NCBI GenBank assembly: GCA_036172665.1
Contig: JAYKNF010000024.1
Span: forward strand, 248,001 to 312,000
Length of the DNA: 64,000 bases
Origin: Prosopocoilus inquinatus
Taxonomy: Eukaryota; Arthropoda; Insecta; Coleoptera; Lucanidae
Reading direction: 5' to 3'
Below, one piece after another: positions 40,537-49,939 of this stretch. Under the pieces are notes generated by a model. The model saw nothing but the letters and a program-made list of their open reading frames with translations. It had not been told where the DNA came from and searched no databases. Each line of letters starts with the position of its first letter. The stretch's first letter is position 1. A program made the translations under genes and the position numbers.

Positions 40537-43500
40537 CTAAACAACTGGCAACACGCACAGCTTTGATGCTCCTCTTCGGATGGTTCCTCCAGCGGTTTTG
40601 ACTGTGGCTGCACGGGAAACGCCATCGTTGCCTGGAAAAACCTCTTCGATCCGTCCAACGCGCCACTGAAGTGGAGGAACATTATCCTCACGTACAAGGA
40701 CTAATGCACCACGTTCCAGTTGAGGACCTGCGCTAGACTTCCACTTGCCCTTTGCCTGGAGCTGACCTAGGTATTCCTTTGCCCATCTTCGCCAAAAGTG
40801 TTGTTGAATCTGCTGAACATACTGCCACCTTGATAAACAATTTACATGCAGATGGGTCAAATCGGGTTCTACAGTACTAATTAGCGAGCCTCCAATCAGG
40901 AAATGAGCCGGGGTAAGGACAGAAAGGTCATTTGGATCATTGGATGCCGGGGATAATGGCCGTGAATTTAAAATCGCTTCAATTTGTATGAGCAAAGTGA
41001 GCATTTCTTCGTATATAAGTGAGGTATTGCCCATTACACGCGTTAAATGACGCTTTACCGATTTTACGGCCGCTTCCCAGAGTCCGCCAAAGTGAGGAGT
41101 GCGAGGTGGCATAAAATGCCAGTTAATCTTTTCGTTGGATAGGTAATTTTGTACTCTTGAGATTCCCTGTTGTGAATGGACTGACGTTAAAAGCGCTTTG
41201 AGTTCGCGATCAGCTCCGACAAATTGGGTGCCATTGTCGGAATATAAATTTGACACTTTTCCGCGGCGAGACATGAAGCGTTTTAGGGCTGCCAAGAAAG
41301 ATTCAGTCGTTAGATCACTTGCTAACTCCAAATGTATGGCCTTCGTCGCGAAACAAACAAAAACCACACCGTAAGTTTTGATTATACGACTATTTTTGCG
41401 TTTGCCTTCTTTGATTTTGATTGGCCCAAAGTAATCAACGCCAGAGTTCTCGAAAGGTCGACAAGGTGTGACACGATTTTTCGGTAAATTGCCCATGATT
41501 TGGTGACCTTGGAGAGGATTGACCTTGAAACAAGGAATACATCTTCTCAATATTCCCTTGACTGTGCTTCTTGCTGCTAAAGGCCAATACTTTTCTCGAA
41601 CATAATAAACTGTTGCTTGAACTCCTGCGTGCAGATGCTTAAGATGTTCTTTCCTAATAATCAGCTCAGTCAGTGGATGCTTGGAAGGTAAGAGAATTTG
41701 ATGCTTTTGCTGATATGGTATATCAGATTGTGCTAGCCGTCCCCCAACTCGAATTAAACCATCTTTATCGATGAAAGGGCTCAGTGACGATATGTGGCTC
41801 TTAACATCCAAGCCTTCCTGTCTTCTCATCTGTTCTACTTCTTTCGCAAAGGATTCTTGTTGCGCTGCCCTGATTAAAGTAGTCAAAGCGATGTTTAATT
41901 CGTCGACCATTAATGGGCCACTGCGACAGAGAGTATTGTTTGAAGCAGTGCGGAACTTTACGTTGTTCTGAAACCGTATACAAAAAGCCAAAACTCGAAT
42001 TAGCTTGTTGAGGTCCGAGTATTTCGTGAACAGATCTCTAAAGAATGAATTGTTCTTTTCCTTCATGTCACTACTAAAAAAGACAACTCGTCTTTCAAGA
42101 ACCTCATTGTCATGCTCAGGAAGTTTATTGGTGACTGGCCAGTGTACTTCTGATTGACAAAGCCATTCAGGACCATTCCACCAAAGAAGAGAATTTTGTA
42201 AAATGGTTGGTGAACTACCTCGGGAAACTATATCAGCTGGGTTATCTTGAGTACGAACATGTCGCCAATCCAGGACTTGAGTTAACTCTTGGATTTCGCT
42301 TATTCGATTGGCTACGAATGTTTTCCACGTTTTGGATGAAGCTCGCAACCACGCCAGTACAATAGTCGAGTCAGTCCAGTAGCAGATCCTGTCGATTTTT
42401 AATGTTAGTGTACATGCTATTTTATTCATCAATTGTGCTAATAATAATGCACCGCAAAGTTCCAGCCGGGGTAGAGAAGTCGCCTTCAAGGGAGCAACTC
42501 TTGATTTTGCGCAGAGGAGATTGCAGGAAGTATCGCCCTTCTTGTCGATTGTCCTGATGTATATACATGCTCCGTATGCTTGTTCACTTGCATCACAGAA
42601 TCCGTGTATCTCGGTAACTTCTGGTTCATTAATATCGATGACGCGACGAGGAATCTTAAAATGTTTGATATCCAGAAGTTGACATTCGTATTGTGACCAT
42701 TCTGTATGTAGATCATGTGGTAAAGACTCGTCCCAATCTATAGACAATGCCCACAATTTTTGCATGAATAATTTAGCATTGACTGTAAAAGGCGAAATGA
42801 GTCCCAGAGGATCAAAGATTTTTGACATCGATGATAATACACTTCGTTTTGACGCTCTTTTTTGCACAGTGGGAGCGTGCACAGAAAATTGCAATGTATC
42901 AGTACTTGAATTCCATTGAAGTCCTAGTGTCTTGATGGTTTCTGATTTGTCGATTTCAGTAATTGTATCATTACCATGTGTATTGAAATCTTCCTTCGGC
43001 AATAGATCGCTGAAATTGGATCCCCATTTCCTTAAATGAAATTTTCCCATTGAGAGCAATTTACTGATGTCATCTCTAATCGCTATTGCATCCTCTAAGG
43101 TGTTGGCACCGGTCAAAAGGTCGTCCACATAAAAATCTCGTCTGACGATTTCGGAACCTATGGGATGTTTGTGTTTTTCATCAAGAGCAAGTTGTTGCAG
43201 TGCCTTGATTGCCAAATATGATGCAGATGCCGTGCCGTAGGTAACAGTAGTCAGTTCAAAGGTTTTTATTGGTTCTGAACGATCTTCGCGCCATAAAATT
43301 CTCTGAAGCGGTGTTTGTGAATTTGAGACAAGAACCTGACGGTACATTTTGGCTATGTCGGCGGTTAACGCAAATTTAAACGTTCGGAATCTTGCAACTA
43401 TTTCAAACAGATCTTGCTGAAGCTTCGGACCTACTGCCAATGTATCATTTAGAGAGATTCCAGAGGATGATCTTGCGGAACCGTCAAATACCACGCGTAC

Positions 43501-45702
43501 CCTTGTAGTGGCACTGCTTTCCTTCACGACTGCGTGATGCGGTAAATAAAAATGAGTAACTCCTTTTGATTGCTCTTCTGACGGTATCAACTTCATGTGC
43601 CCCAATTCTAAGTATTCTCTTAGAAATTCCTTGTAATCAGCCATCAGCCGTGGTTGCTTATTTAATTTTCTTTCTAAGGCGTACAGTCTCTTTTCAGCTT
43701 GTTCGCGTGATTCTCCAAGCTCCGGTGCATCAGGTCTTATTGGAAGAGAGACTATAAATCTACCTTCTGCGTCTCTTTTGTAGGTACTGTTAAAAAGATT
43801 TTCACAAAATTGTTCTTCTAGTGAAAGTGAAACTGATCCCGGACAGGTTTCCACTTCCCAGAATTTCGTGAGGTTTGCATCAAGCTGATCGTTCGTAATC
43901 ATGTTACACATAACTGTTTTTATTTTCAATCGAGATGGATTAAGATGGCCGGAAAGTACCCAACCGAGCAGTGTTTTCTGTAAAGTTGGTTGTCCTTTAC
44001 CTGTATTTATTTGTCCGACGCACAACAGCTTATAAAATAAGTCGGCCCCGATTAGCATATCAATAGGTCGAGACATATGAAAATCTGGATCTGCTAATTG
44101 GATATTTGCTGGTATTGTAACGCTAGCTTTTGGGAAAGAGATTAGTGGAATGTGTTCTGAAATAGTATTCAAAACTAAACATTCAATATTTGCTTCGAAT
44201 TTGTTAAGCATTGCTCCTATTCTTACGTTAACAAGGTGAGATACAGTAGTTGTGGTTTGATTAATTCCTGTGATTGCTATTTGTGACACTTTTCGTGGAA
44301 GGTGTAATCGATTTGCTAAGTCTTGAGTAATAAGGTTACTTTGTGAACCGCTATCCAAAAGAACACGACAATTGAAAGTGCGGCCCTTATTATCGTATAC
44401 CTTAATCATCGCTGTAGATAATAAAACTTGGGATGTCAAATGGTAAATGGAAGTGCAAGTAGTTAAGGACGTCACCCCTTGTACCTGAGGTTGTTCCTTA
44501 ATCTCCACCAGCTGATTTGTCACTTTCTCCTTGTGTAGTAAAGTATTGTGTTTCTGAGAACAAGTCCTACAGTTTCCAGCTGAGCATTTGGCTACTGAAT
44601 GACCTAGTTGTAAGCAATTGAAGCACAACCCTTTGTTTTTAACTTCACGCAATTTATCATCTATCGCGAGGTTTAGAAATTGTTTGCAGGAATAGATTTT
44701 GTGCGCCTTATTACACAACGGACATGATAGTGCTGCCGTACTAATGTTTGTTAATGACTTCTTGTAATGATTCGACTTGCTTATTGACGACGCAACGACA
44801 CTACTTGGTTTTTGAATTGCTTCCAGCGCATTACATTTTTGCGTGAGAAAATCTACAATTTGTTTGAAACTCGGAAGTTCATTCGCAGGTAGACTTGATT
44901 CCCATTCTTTCACAGTGGTACTATCTAATTTGGATGTTACGAGATAAATTAGTAAATCACACCAAGTTTGCGTAGGCCGTTTCATCGCGGTCAATGCTCG
45001 AACGTGCTTTAATACTCCATCAAGTATTGTCCGAATTGCCGAAAAACTCTCTTTACCTGCCGCAGGTAGTTCGTGCATTGCCTGAATGTGCTTATGTACT
45101 ATGATGCGCTTATTATCATATCTATCGCGTAACATTTGCCAAGCGTCATTATAATTAGCAGGAGATATTTCCAGTGAATCAATTAACGCAGACGCATTTC
45201 CGCGTAACGCACTTTTCAGATAATGAAATTTGTATGTGTCCGAAATGGTTTCATTTAAGTGGATTAATGAGTTGAAGGTGTCATAAAACGGAAGCCAGTC
45301 TTCGTAATTTCCAGAAAACGTAGGTAAATGGATGACGGGTAGTTTTATCGGTAGCTTATTACCAAAAGAAGCTCCGGAAGAATTTAAATTTGTTGTGTTG
45401 CTGCTGTGAGATACGATTGTTTGATCGCCGCTAAGAATCAACGTCTCCGCTTGTTTCATTATCGCAAAATATTCGTTTTCAAATGATTCGCGTTCACGAT
45501 TGGCAGGATTTATTTCTGTTTCATCTACTAGCTCTATTTCTAACTGAATTTTCTCGAATTCGTCCAAAATACTTTCAAGCTGACTTCGTCTATTTCTTAT
45601 TTCTAAGTGATCGTTTTCCGTGGCATTTTCAAGGAAGGTTCTGTAACGCGTTAATTTTGCTTTTAACGCGCTGCGTTGAAGCTTCAGTTTCTTTAGCGTC
45701 AT
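40537..45702 (-). CDS. Gag-Pol polyprotein of a BEL/Pao retrotransposon, 1,721 aa
   Basis: One uninterrupted frame encodes all proteins for reverse transcription and integration. Residues 1-90 are charged and likely coiled-coil. Residues about 120-290 hold the BEL-type gag-like domain (LPTFSGNYEDW at 126). Three zinc-binding clusters follow: C327/C330/H334/C339, the classical knuckle C360/C363/H368/C373, and C378/C381/H385/H390. Aspartic protease has D450-S-G, with LIGAD at 550. Reverse transcriptase has D782 (motif A) and YVDD at 858-861 (nucleotides 43,120-43,131). Downstream is a Pao-type region (SMSKIFDPLGLISPF, 958-972). RNase H acidic residues are D1037, E1081, D1111 and D1157. Integrase has H1353, H1358, C1388, C1391 and the triad D1423, D1489, E1543, then a Trp-rich C-terminal domain (about 1,620-1,715). 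The start is the first ATG in frame: a TAA lies seven codons upstream at 45,721-45,723, and position -3 is A. The stop is TAG. No frameshift separates gag from pol and no catalytic residue is missing. Domain names are from family knowledge; motifs were read directly. Confidence 0.97.
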   Translation of the reverse strand: MTLKKLKLQRSALKAKLTRYRTFLENATENDHLEIRNRRSQLESILDEFEKIQLEIELVDETEINPANRERESFENEYFAIMKQAETLILSGDQTIVSHSSNTTNLNSSGASFGNKLPIKLPVIHLPTFSGNYEDWLPFYDTFNSLIHLNETISDTYKFHYLKSALRGNASALIDSLEISPANYNDAWQMLRDRYDNKRIIVHKHIQAMHELPAAGKESFSAIRTILDGVLKHVRALTAMKRPTQTWCDLLIYLVTSKLDSTTVKEWESSLPANELPSFKQIVDFLTQKCNALEAIQKPSSVVASSISKSNHYKKSLTNISTAALSCPLCNKAHKIYSCKQFLNLAIDDKLREVKNKGLCFNCLQLGHSVAKCSAGNCRTCSQKHNTLLHKEKVTNQLVEIKEQPQVQGVTSLTTCTSIYHLTSQVLLSTAMIKVYDNKGRTFNCRVLLDSGSQSNLITQDLANRLHLPRKVSQIAITGINQTTTTVSHLVNVRIGAMLNKFEANIECLVLNTISEHIPLISFPKASVTIPANIQLADPDFHMSRPIDMLIGADLFYKLLCVGQINTGKGQPTLQKTLLGWVLSGHLNPSRLKIKTVMCNMITNDQLDANLTKFWEVETCPGSVSLSLEEQFCENLFNSTYKRDAEGRFIVSLPIRPDAPELGESREQAEKRLYALERKLNKQPRLMADYKEFLREYLELGHMKLIPSEEQSKGVTHFYLPHHAVVKESSATTRVRVVFDGSARSSSGISLNDTLAVGPKLQQDLFEIVARFRTFKFALTADIAKMYRQVLVSNSQTPLQRILWREDRSEPIKTFELTTVTYGTASASYLAIKALQQLALDEKHKHPIGSEIVRRDFYVDDLLTGANTLEDAIAIRDDISKLLSMGKFHLRKWGSNFSDLLPKEDFNTHGNDTITEIDKSETIKTLGLQWNSSTDTLQFSVHAPTVQKRASKRSVLSSMSKIFDPLGLISPFTVNAKLFMQKLWALSIDWDESLPHDLHTEWSQYECQLLDIKHFKIPRRVIDINEPEVTEIHGFCDASEQAYGACIYIRTIDKKGDTSCNLLCAKSRVAPLKATSLPRLELCGALLLAQLMNKIACTLTLKIDRICYWTDSTIVLAWLRASSKTWKTFVANRISEIQELTQVLDWRHVRTQDNPADIVSRGSSPTILQNSLLWWNGPEWLCQSEVHWPVTNKLPEHDNEVLERRVVFFSSDMKEKNNSFFRDLFTKYSDLNKLIRVLAFCIRFQNNVKFRTASNNTLCRSGPLMVDELNIALTTLIRAAQQESFAKEVEQMRRQEGLDVKSHISSLSPFIDKDGLIRVGGRLAQSDIPYQQKHQILLPSKHPLTELIIRKEHLKHLHAGVQATVYYVREKYWPLAARSTVKGILRRCIPCFKVNPLQGHQIMGNLPKNRVTPCRPFENSGVDYFGPIKIKEGKRKNSRIIKTYGVVFVCFATKAIHLELASDLTTESFLAALKRFMSRRGKVSNLYSDNGTQFVGADRELKALLTSVHSQQGISRVQNYLSNEKINWHFMPPRTPHFGGLWEAAVKSVKRHLTRVMGNTSLIYEEMLTLLIQIEAILNSRPLSPASNDPNDLSVLTPAHFLIGGSLISTVEPDLTHLHVNCLSRWQYVQQIQQHFWRRWAKEYLGQLQAKGKWKSSAGPQLERGALVLVREDNVPPLQWRVGRIEEVFPGNDGVSRAATVKTAGGTIRRGASKLCVLPVV

Positions 45703-45952
45703 GGTACGACGTAAAATGAATTAGAAATGATAGCAACGGATAAGAATAAAGCTATTTTGGACAAATGAGGATTAGAAAGGCAATTGATTGGAGACTCACC
45801 TTTCCACTGTGTGATATTCTTCTCGGGACCCCTACGGACGGTTGGCACGATGCTGTCGAACTCCTTCCGCTCGTCTTCCAGGGAAATATCTTGATATAAC
45901 ACGATGGGTTCGTGTTATCACTTTGCACATTAGTCACTTAATTTTTTAATTA
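45703..45952 (-). other. 5' leader of the retrotransposon transcript
   Basis: About 250 bases lie between the primer-binding site and the gag-pol ATG. One upstream ATG occurs at 45,930 (coding strand) and opens a 32-codon frame ending in TAG near 45,832. A sequence resembling a strong splice donor, AAG followed by GTGAGT, lies at 45,794-45,802, but I found no convincing partner acceptor. The packaging signal is expected in this region by analogy, but none is recognisable by eye. Confidence 0.6.
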
Positions 45953-45970
45953 ATCCGGCTCGAAGGACCA
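45953..45970 (-). promoter_or_regulatory. Primer-binding site, complementary to tRNA-Tyr 3' end
   Basis: The coding strand reads TGGTCCTTCGAGCCGGAT immediately after the 5' LTR. It is the complement of ATCCGGCTCGAAGGACCA: a CCA tail, an A discriminator, a TCGAAGG acceptor strand and part of the T stem. An acceptor beginning CCTTCGA is what animal tRNA-Tyr has, from memory. The match starts directly at the LTR edge with no spacer. Confidence 0.85.
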
Positions 45971-46615
45971 TGTTTCGTATTCGTTTAATTTAACGAACCC
46001 GGTGATGCAACCACCGTATGCAAAATTAATCCACGCGTCCTGGAAGGTTGTAAGGCTTCTTTAAAACGGTTCGCGAGAATTAATTACAAATGTTTGTCGC
46101 CGGCACAAGGATAAAAAACCAAGTGGTAACTTAAAACGTACTTAATTTGATTATTTACATAAAAGAGAAGATGTTTGAAATGCAATGAGTTGCGGGCCTT
46201 AGAGTCTGCAGGGCATCCAACCGCCCTGGACAAGTCGCTACGTACAACTGAATTCTGAAATGGAATATTCAAAGAGTCTAAAAATTTCTGTGAAAAACTA
46301 AATGGAAGTGAAGCGTAAACCTTGATTGGTTAGGAAATATTTTCCCAGAGCGGCTGCATAGCAATGTTGTTCCCAGACCTTCCAAAAAGCAATTAACTTA
46401 AACCTTTTCGGAAGAGAAATATAAAATTTTACAAGTTAACAATCTGAGAACTGAATCTAAATGAATACTGACGAAAATCTCAGAAGGTGGCCTGTGAGTA
46501 ACATAGCCTGGACATCTGGTATTTGCGGGCAACTCTGTTGTGAGAAACAACTAAATTCTACGTAAATGATATTCTAACATTAAATCTTAATAACTAAAAA
46601 AATGAGTTCGTAACA
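45971..46615 (-). repeat. 5' LTR of the BEL/Pao element (645 bp), promoter-bearing
   Basis: Direct copy of 39,827-40,471 with three substitutions and no indels. As the upstream LTR on the coding strand it should carry the promoter. Two weak candidates are visible: an arthropod-type initiator TCAGTT (plus-strand 46,449-46,454) and a TTTATATT box (46,418-46,425). They are not at the spacing expected for use together, so the start site is unresolved. Confidence 0.96.
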
Positions 46616-46620
46616 GAGTT
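46616..46620. other. Target-site duplication, right copy (GAGTT)
   Basis: Second copy of the 5-bp duplication, followed by ACTGGAGACCG, which continues the interrupted satellite monomer. Confidence 0.95.
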
Positions 46621-47289
46621 ACTGGAGACCGTTGAAACGTCAAATAACATAGTAGATAAGTAACGATCGATTAGATACATCACAGGAACAACGCTAATAC
46701 GTGTTGTTTCGTTCAAAACTATTTCCAGGTCCTGCTGAGTCCGAGAACCTCGTATCTCACATCAGAGTTACTGGAGTCCGTTGAAACGTCAAATAACATA
46801 GTAGATAAGTAAGGATCGATTAGATACATCACAGGAACAACGCTAATACGTGTTGTTTCGTTCAGAACTATTTCCAGCTCCTGCTGCGTCCGAGAACTTC
46901 CTATCTCACATCAGAGTTACTGGAGTCCATTTTAACGTAAAATAACATGATAGATAAGTAAGGATCGATTAGATACATCACAGGAACAACGGTAATACGT
47001 GTTATTTCGTTCAAAATTATTTCCAGCTCCTGCTGAGTCCGAGAAATTCGTATCTCACATCAGAGTTACTGGAGTCCGTTGAAACGTCAAATAACATAGT
47101 AGATAAGTAGGGATCGATTAGATACATCACAGGAACAACGCTAATACGTGTTGTTTCGCTCAAGACTATTTCCAGTTTCTGCTGCATCCGAAAACTTGGT
47201 ATCTCACATCAGAGTTACTGGAGTCCATCGTAACTTGAAATAACATGATAGATAAGTAAGGATCGATTAGATACATCACAGGAACAACG

Positions 47290-49939
47290 CTAATACGTGT
47301 TATTTCGTTCAAAACTATTTCCAGCTCCTGCTGAGTCCGAGAGCTTCGTATCTCACATCAGAGTTACTGGAGTCCGTTGAAACGTCAAATAACATAGTGG
47401 ATAAGTAAGGATCGGTTAGATACATCACAGGAACAACGCTAATACGTGTTTTTTCGTTCAAAACTATTTCTAGCTTCTGCTGCATCCGAGAACTTCGTAT
47501 CTCACATCAGAGGTACTGGAGTGCATCGTAACGTCAAATAACTTGATAGATAAGTAAGGATCGATTAGATACATCACAGGAACAACGCTAATACGTGTTG
47601 TTTCGTTCAAAACTATTTCCAGCTTCTGCTGCGTCCGAGAACTTGGTATCTCACATCAGAGTTACTGGAGTCCATCGTAACTTGAAATAACATGATAGAT
47701 AAGTAAGGATCGATTAGATACATCACAGGAACAACGCTAATACGTGTTGTTTCGTTTAGAACTATTTCCAGCTCCTGCTGCGTCCGAGAACTTCGTATCT
47801 CACATCAGAGTTACTGGAGTCCATTGTAACGTTAAATAACATGATAGATAAGTAAGGATCGATTAGATACATCACAGGAACAACGCTAATACGTGTTATT
47901 TCGTTCAAAATTATTTCCAGCTCCTGCTGAGTCCGAGAACTTCGTATCTCACATCAGAGTTACTGGAGTCCGTTGAAACGTCAAATAACATAGTAGATAA
48001 GTAAGGATCGAATAGATACATCACAGGAACAACGCTAATACGTGTTTTTTCATTCAAAACTATTTCTAGCTTCTGCTGCGTCCGAGAACTTCGTATCTCA
48101 CATCAGAGGTACTGGAGTGCATCGTAACGTCAAATAACTTGATAGATAAGTAAGGATCGATTAGATACATCACAGAAACAACGCTAATACGTGTTGTTTC
48201 GTTCAAGACTATTTCCAGTTTCTGCTGCGTCCGAAAACTTGGTATCTCACATCAGAGTTACTGGAGTCCATCGTAACTTGAAATAACATGATAGATAAGT
48301 AAGGATCGATTAGATACATCACAGGAACAACGCTAATACGTGTTGTTTCGTTCAGAACTATTTCCAGCTCCTGCTGCGTCCGAGAACATCGTATCTCACT
48401 TCAGAGTTACTGGAGTCCATCGTAGCGTTAAATAACATGATAGATAAGTAAGGATCGATTAGATACATCACAGGAACAACGCTAATACGTGTTGTTTCGT
48501 TTAAGACTATTTCCAGTTTCTGCTGCGTCCGAAAACTTGGTATCTCACATCAGAGTTACTGGAGTCCATCGTAACTTGAAATAACATGATAGATAAGTAA
48601 GGATCGATTAGATACATCACAGGAACAACGCTAATACGTGTTGTTTCGTTCAGAACTATTTCCAGCTCCTGCTGCGTCCGAGAACATCGTATCTCACTTC
48701 AGAGTTACTGGAGTCCATCGTAGCGTTAAATAACATGATAGATAAGTAAGGATCGATTAGATACATCACAGGAACAACGCTAATACGTGTTGTTTCGTTT
48801 AAGACTATTTCCAGTTTCTGCTGCATCCGAAAACTTGGTATCTCACATCAGAGTTACTGGAGTCCATCGTAACTTGAAATAACATGATAGGTAAGTAAGG
48901 ATCGATTAGATACATCACAGGAACAACGCTAATACGTGTTGTTTCGTTCAAAACTATTTCCAGCTTCTGCTGCATCCGAAAACTTCGTATCTCACATCAG
49001 AGTTACTGGAGTCCATCGTAACTTGAAATAACATAACAGATAAGTAAGGATCTATTAGATACATCACAGTAACAACGCCAATACGTGTTATTTCGTTCAA
49101 AACTATTTCCAGCTATTGCTGAGTCCGAGAACTTCGTATCTCACATCAGAGTTACTGGAGTCCGTTGAAACGTCAAATAACATAGTAGATAAGTAACGAT
49201 CGATTAGATACATCACAGGAACAACGCTAATACGTGTTGTTTCGTTCAAAACTATTTCCAGCTTCTGCTGCGTCCGAAAACTTCGTATCTCACATCAGAG
49301 TTACTGGAGTGCATCGTAACGTCAAATAACAAGATAGATAAGTAAGGATCGATTAGATACATCACAGGAACAACGATAATACGTGTTTTTTCGTTCAAAA
49401 GTATTTCTAGCTTCTGCTGCGTCCGAGAACTTCGTATCTCACATCAGAGTTACTGGAGTCGATCGTAAAGTCAAGTAACATGATAGATAAGTAAGGATCG
49501 ATTAGATACATCACAGGAACAACGCTAATACGTGTTGTTTCGTTCAAAACTATTTCCAGCTTCTGCTGCGTCCGAGAACTTGGTATCTCACATCAGAGTT
49601 ACTGGAGTCCATCGTAACTTGAAATAACATGATAGATAAGTAAGGATCGATTAGATACATCACAGGAACAACGCTAATACGTGTTGTTTCGTTCAGAACT
49701 ATTTCCAGCTCCTGCTGCGTCCGAGAACATCGTATCTCACATCAGATTTACTGGAGTCCATCGTAACGTCAAATAACATGATAGATAAGTAAGGATCGAT
49801 TAGATATATCACAGGAACAACGCTAATACGTGTTTTTTCGTTCAAAACTATTTCCAGCTATTGCTGAGTCCGAGAACTTCGTATCTCACATCAGAGATAC
49901 TGGAGTCCGTTGAAACGTCAAATAACATAGTAGATAAGT
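47290..49939. repeat. Block duplicated across the retrotransposon, right copy, with internal 2-monomer duplication
   Basis: Right-hand counterpart of about 33,945-36,296. It is 298 bp longer because two monomers are tandemly duplicated inside it: GTAGCGTTAAATAAC occurs at about 48,423 and again exactly 298 bp (2 x 149) later at 48,721, each followed by GTTTAAGACTATTTCCAG. From that point the offset to the left copy changes from 13,345 to 13,643 bp. A run of successive dimers here is direct evidence of short-range expansion after the long-range duplication. Confidence 0.8.

Larger units (their letters stand above)
39827..46615 (-). mobile_element. Complete BEL/Pao-type LTR retrotransposon, 6,789 bp
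   Basis: The coding strand is minus, so the 5' LTR is at 45,971-46,615 and the 3' LTR at 39,827-40,471. In order on the coding strand: 5' LTR, tRNA-Tyr-type primer-binding site, 250-base leader, a single gag-pol frame of 1,721 codons, purine-rich tract, 3' LTR. LTR ends are TG...CA and a 5-bp duplication flanks the element. The order protease, reverse transcriptase, RNase H, integrase, with no chromodomain and no envelope frame, together with the gag, protease and C-terminal regions, matches BEL/Pao rather than Ty3/gypsy or Ty1/copia. The LTRs differ at only three of 645 positions and the reading frame is unbroken, so the insertion is recent and the copy is structurally complete. Whether it is active cannot be judged here. 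Confidence 0.97.

Noticed and set aside
40436..45719. Short frames inside the retrotransposon on either strand (for example 41,771-41,971, 42,486-42,716, 43,566-43,757, 45,483-45,719)
   Set aside because: Shadow frames of gag-pol with no recognisable motifs.
45794..45802. Splice-donor-like AAG/GTGAGT in the leader
   Set aside because: Candidate acceptors near the start of gag-pol are poor and would remove the ATG without restoring the frame. It is kept only as a note.
45699..45902. Leader frame whose TGA overlaps the gag-pol ATG (ATGA), suggesting stop-start reinitiation
   Set aside because: On checking, the frame begins with GTG and contains no ATG between the upstream TAA near 45,915 and its stop, so it is unlikely to be translated as an upstream gene.
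45752..45937. 61-codon frame in the leader
   Set aside because: Starts with GTG and overlaps other leader frames; no domain or context supports it.
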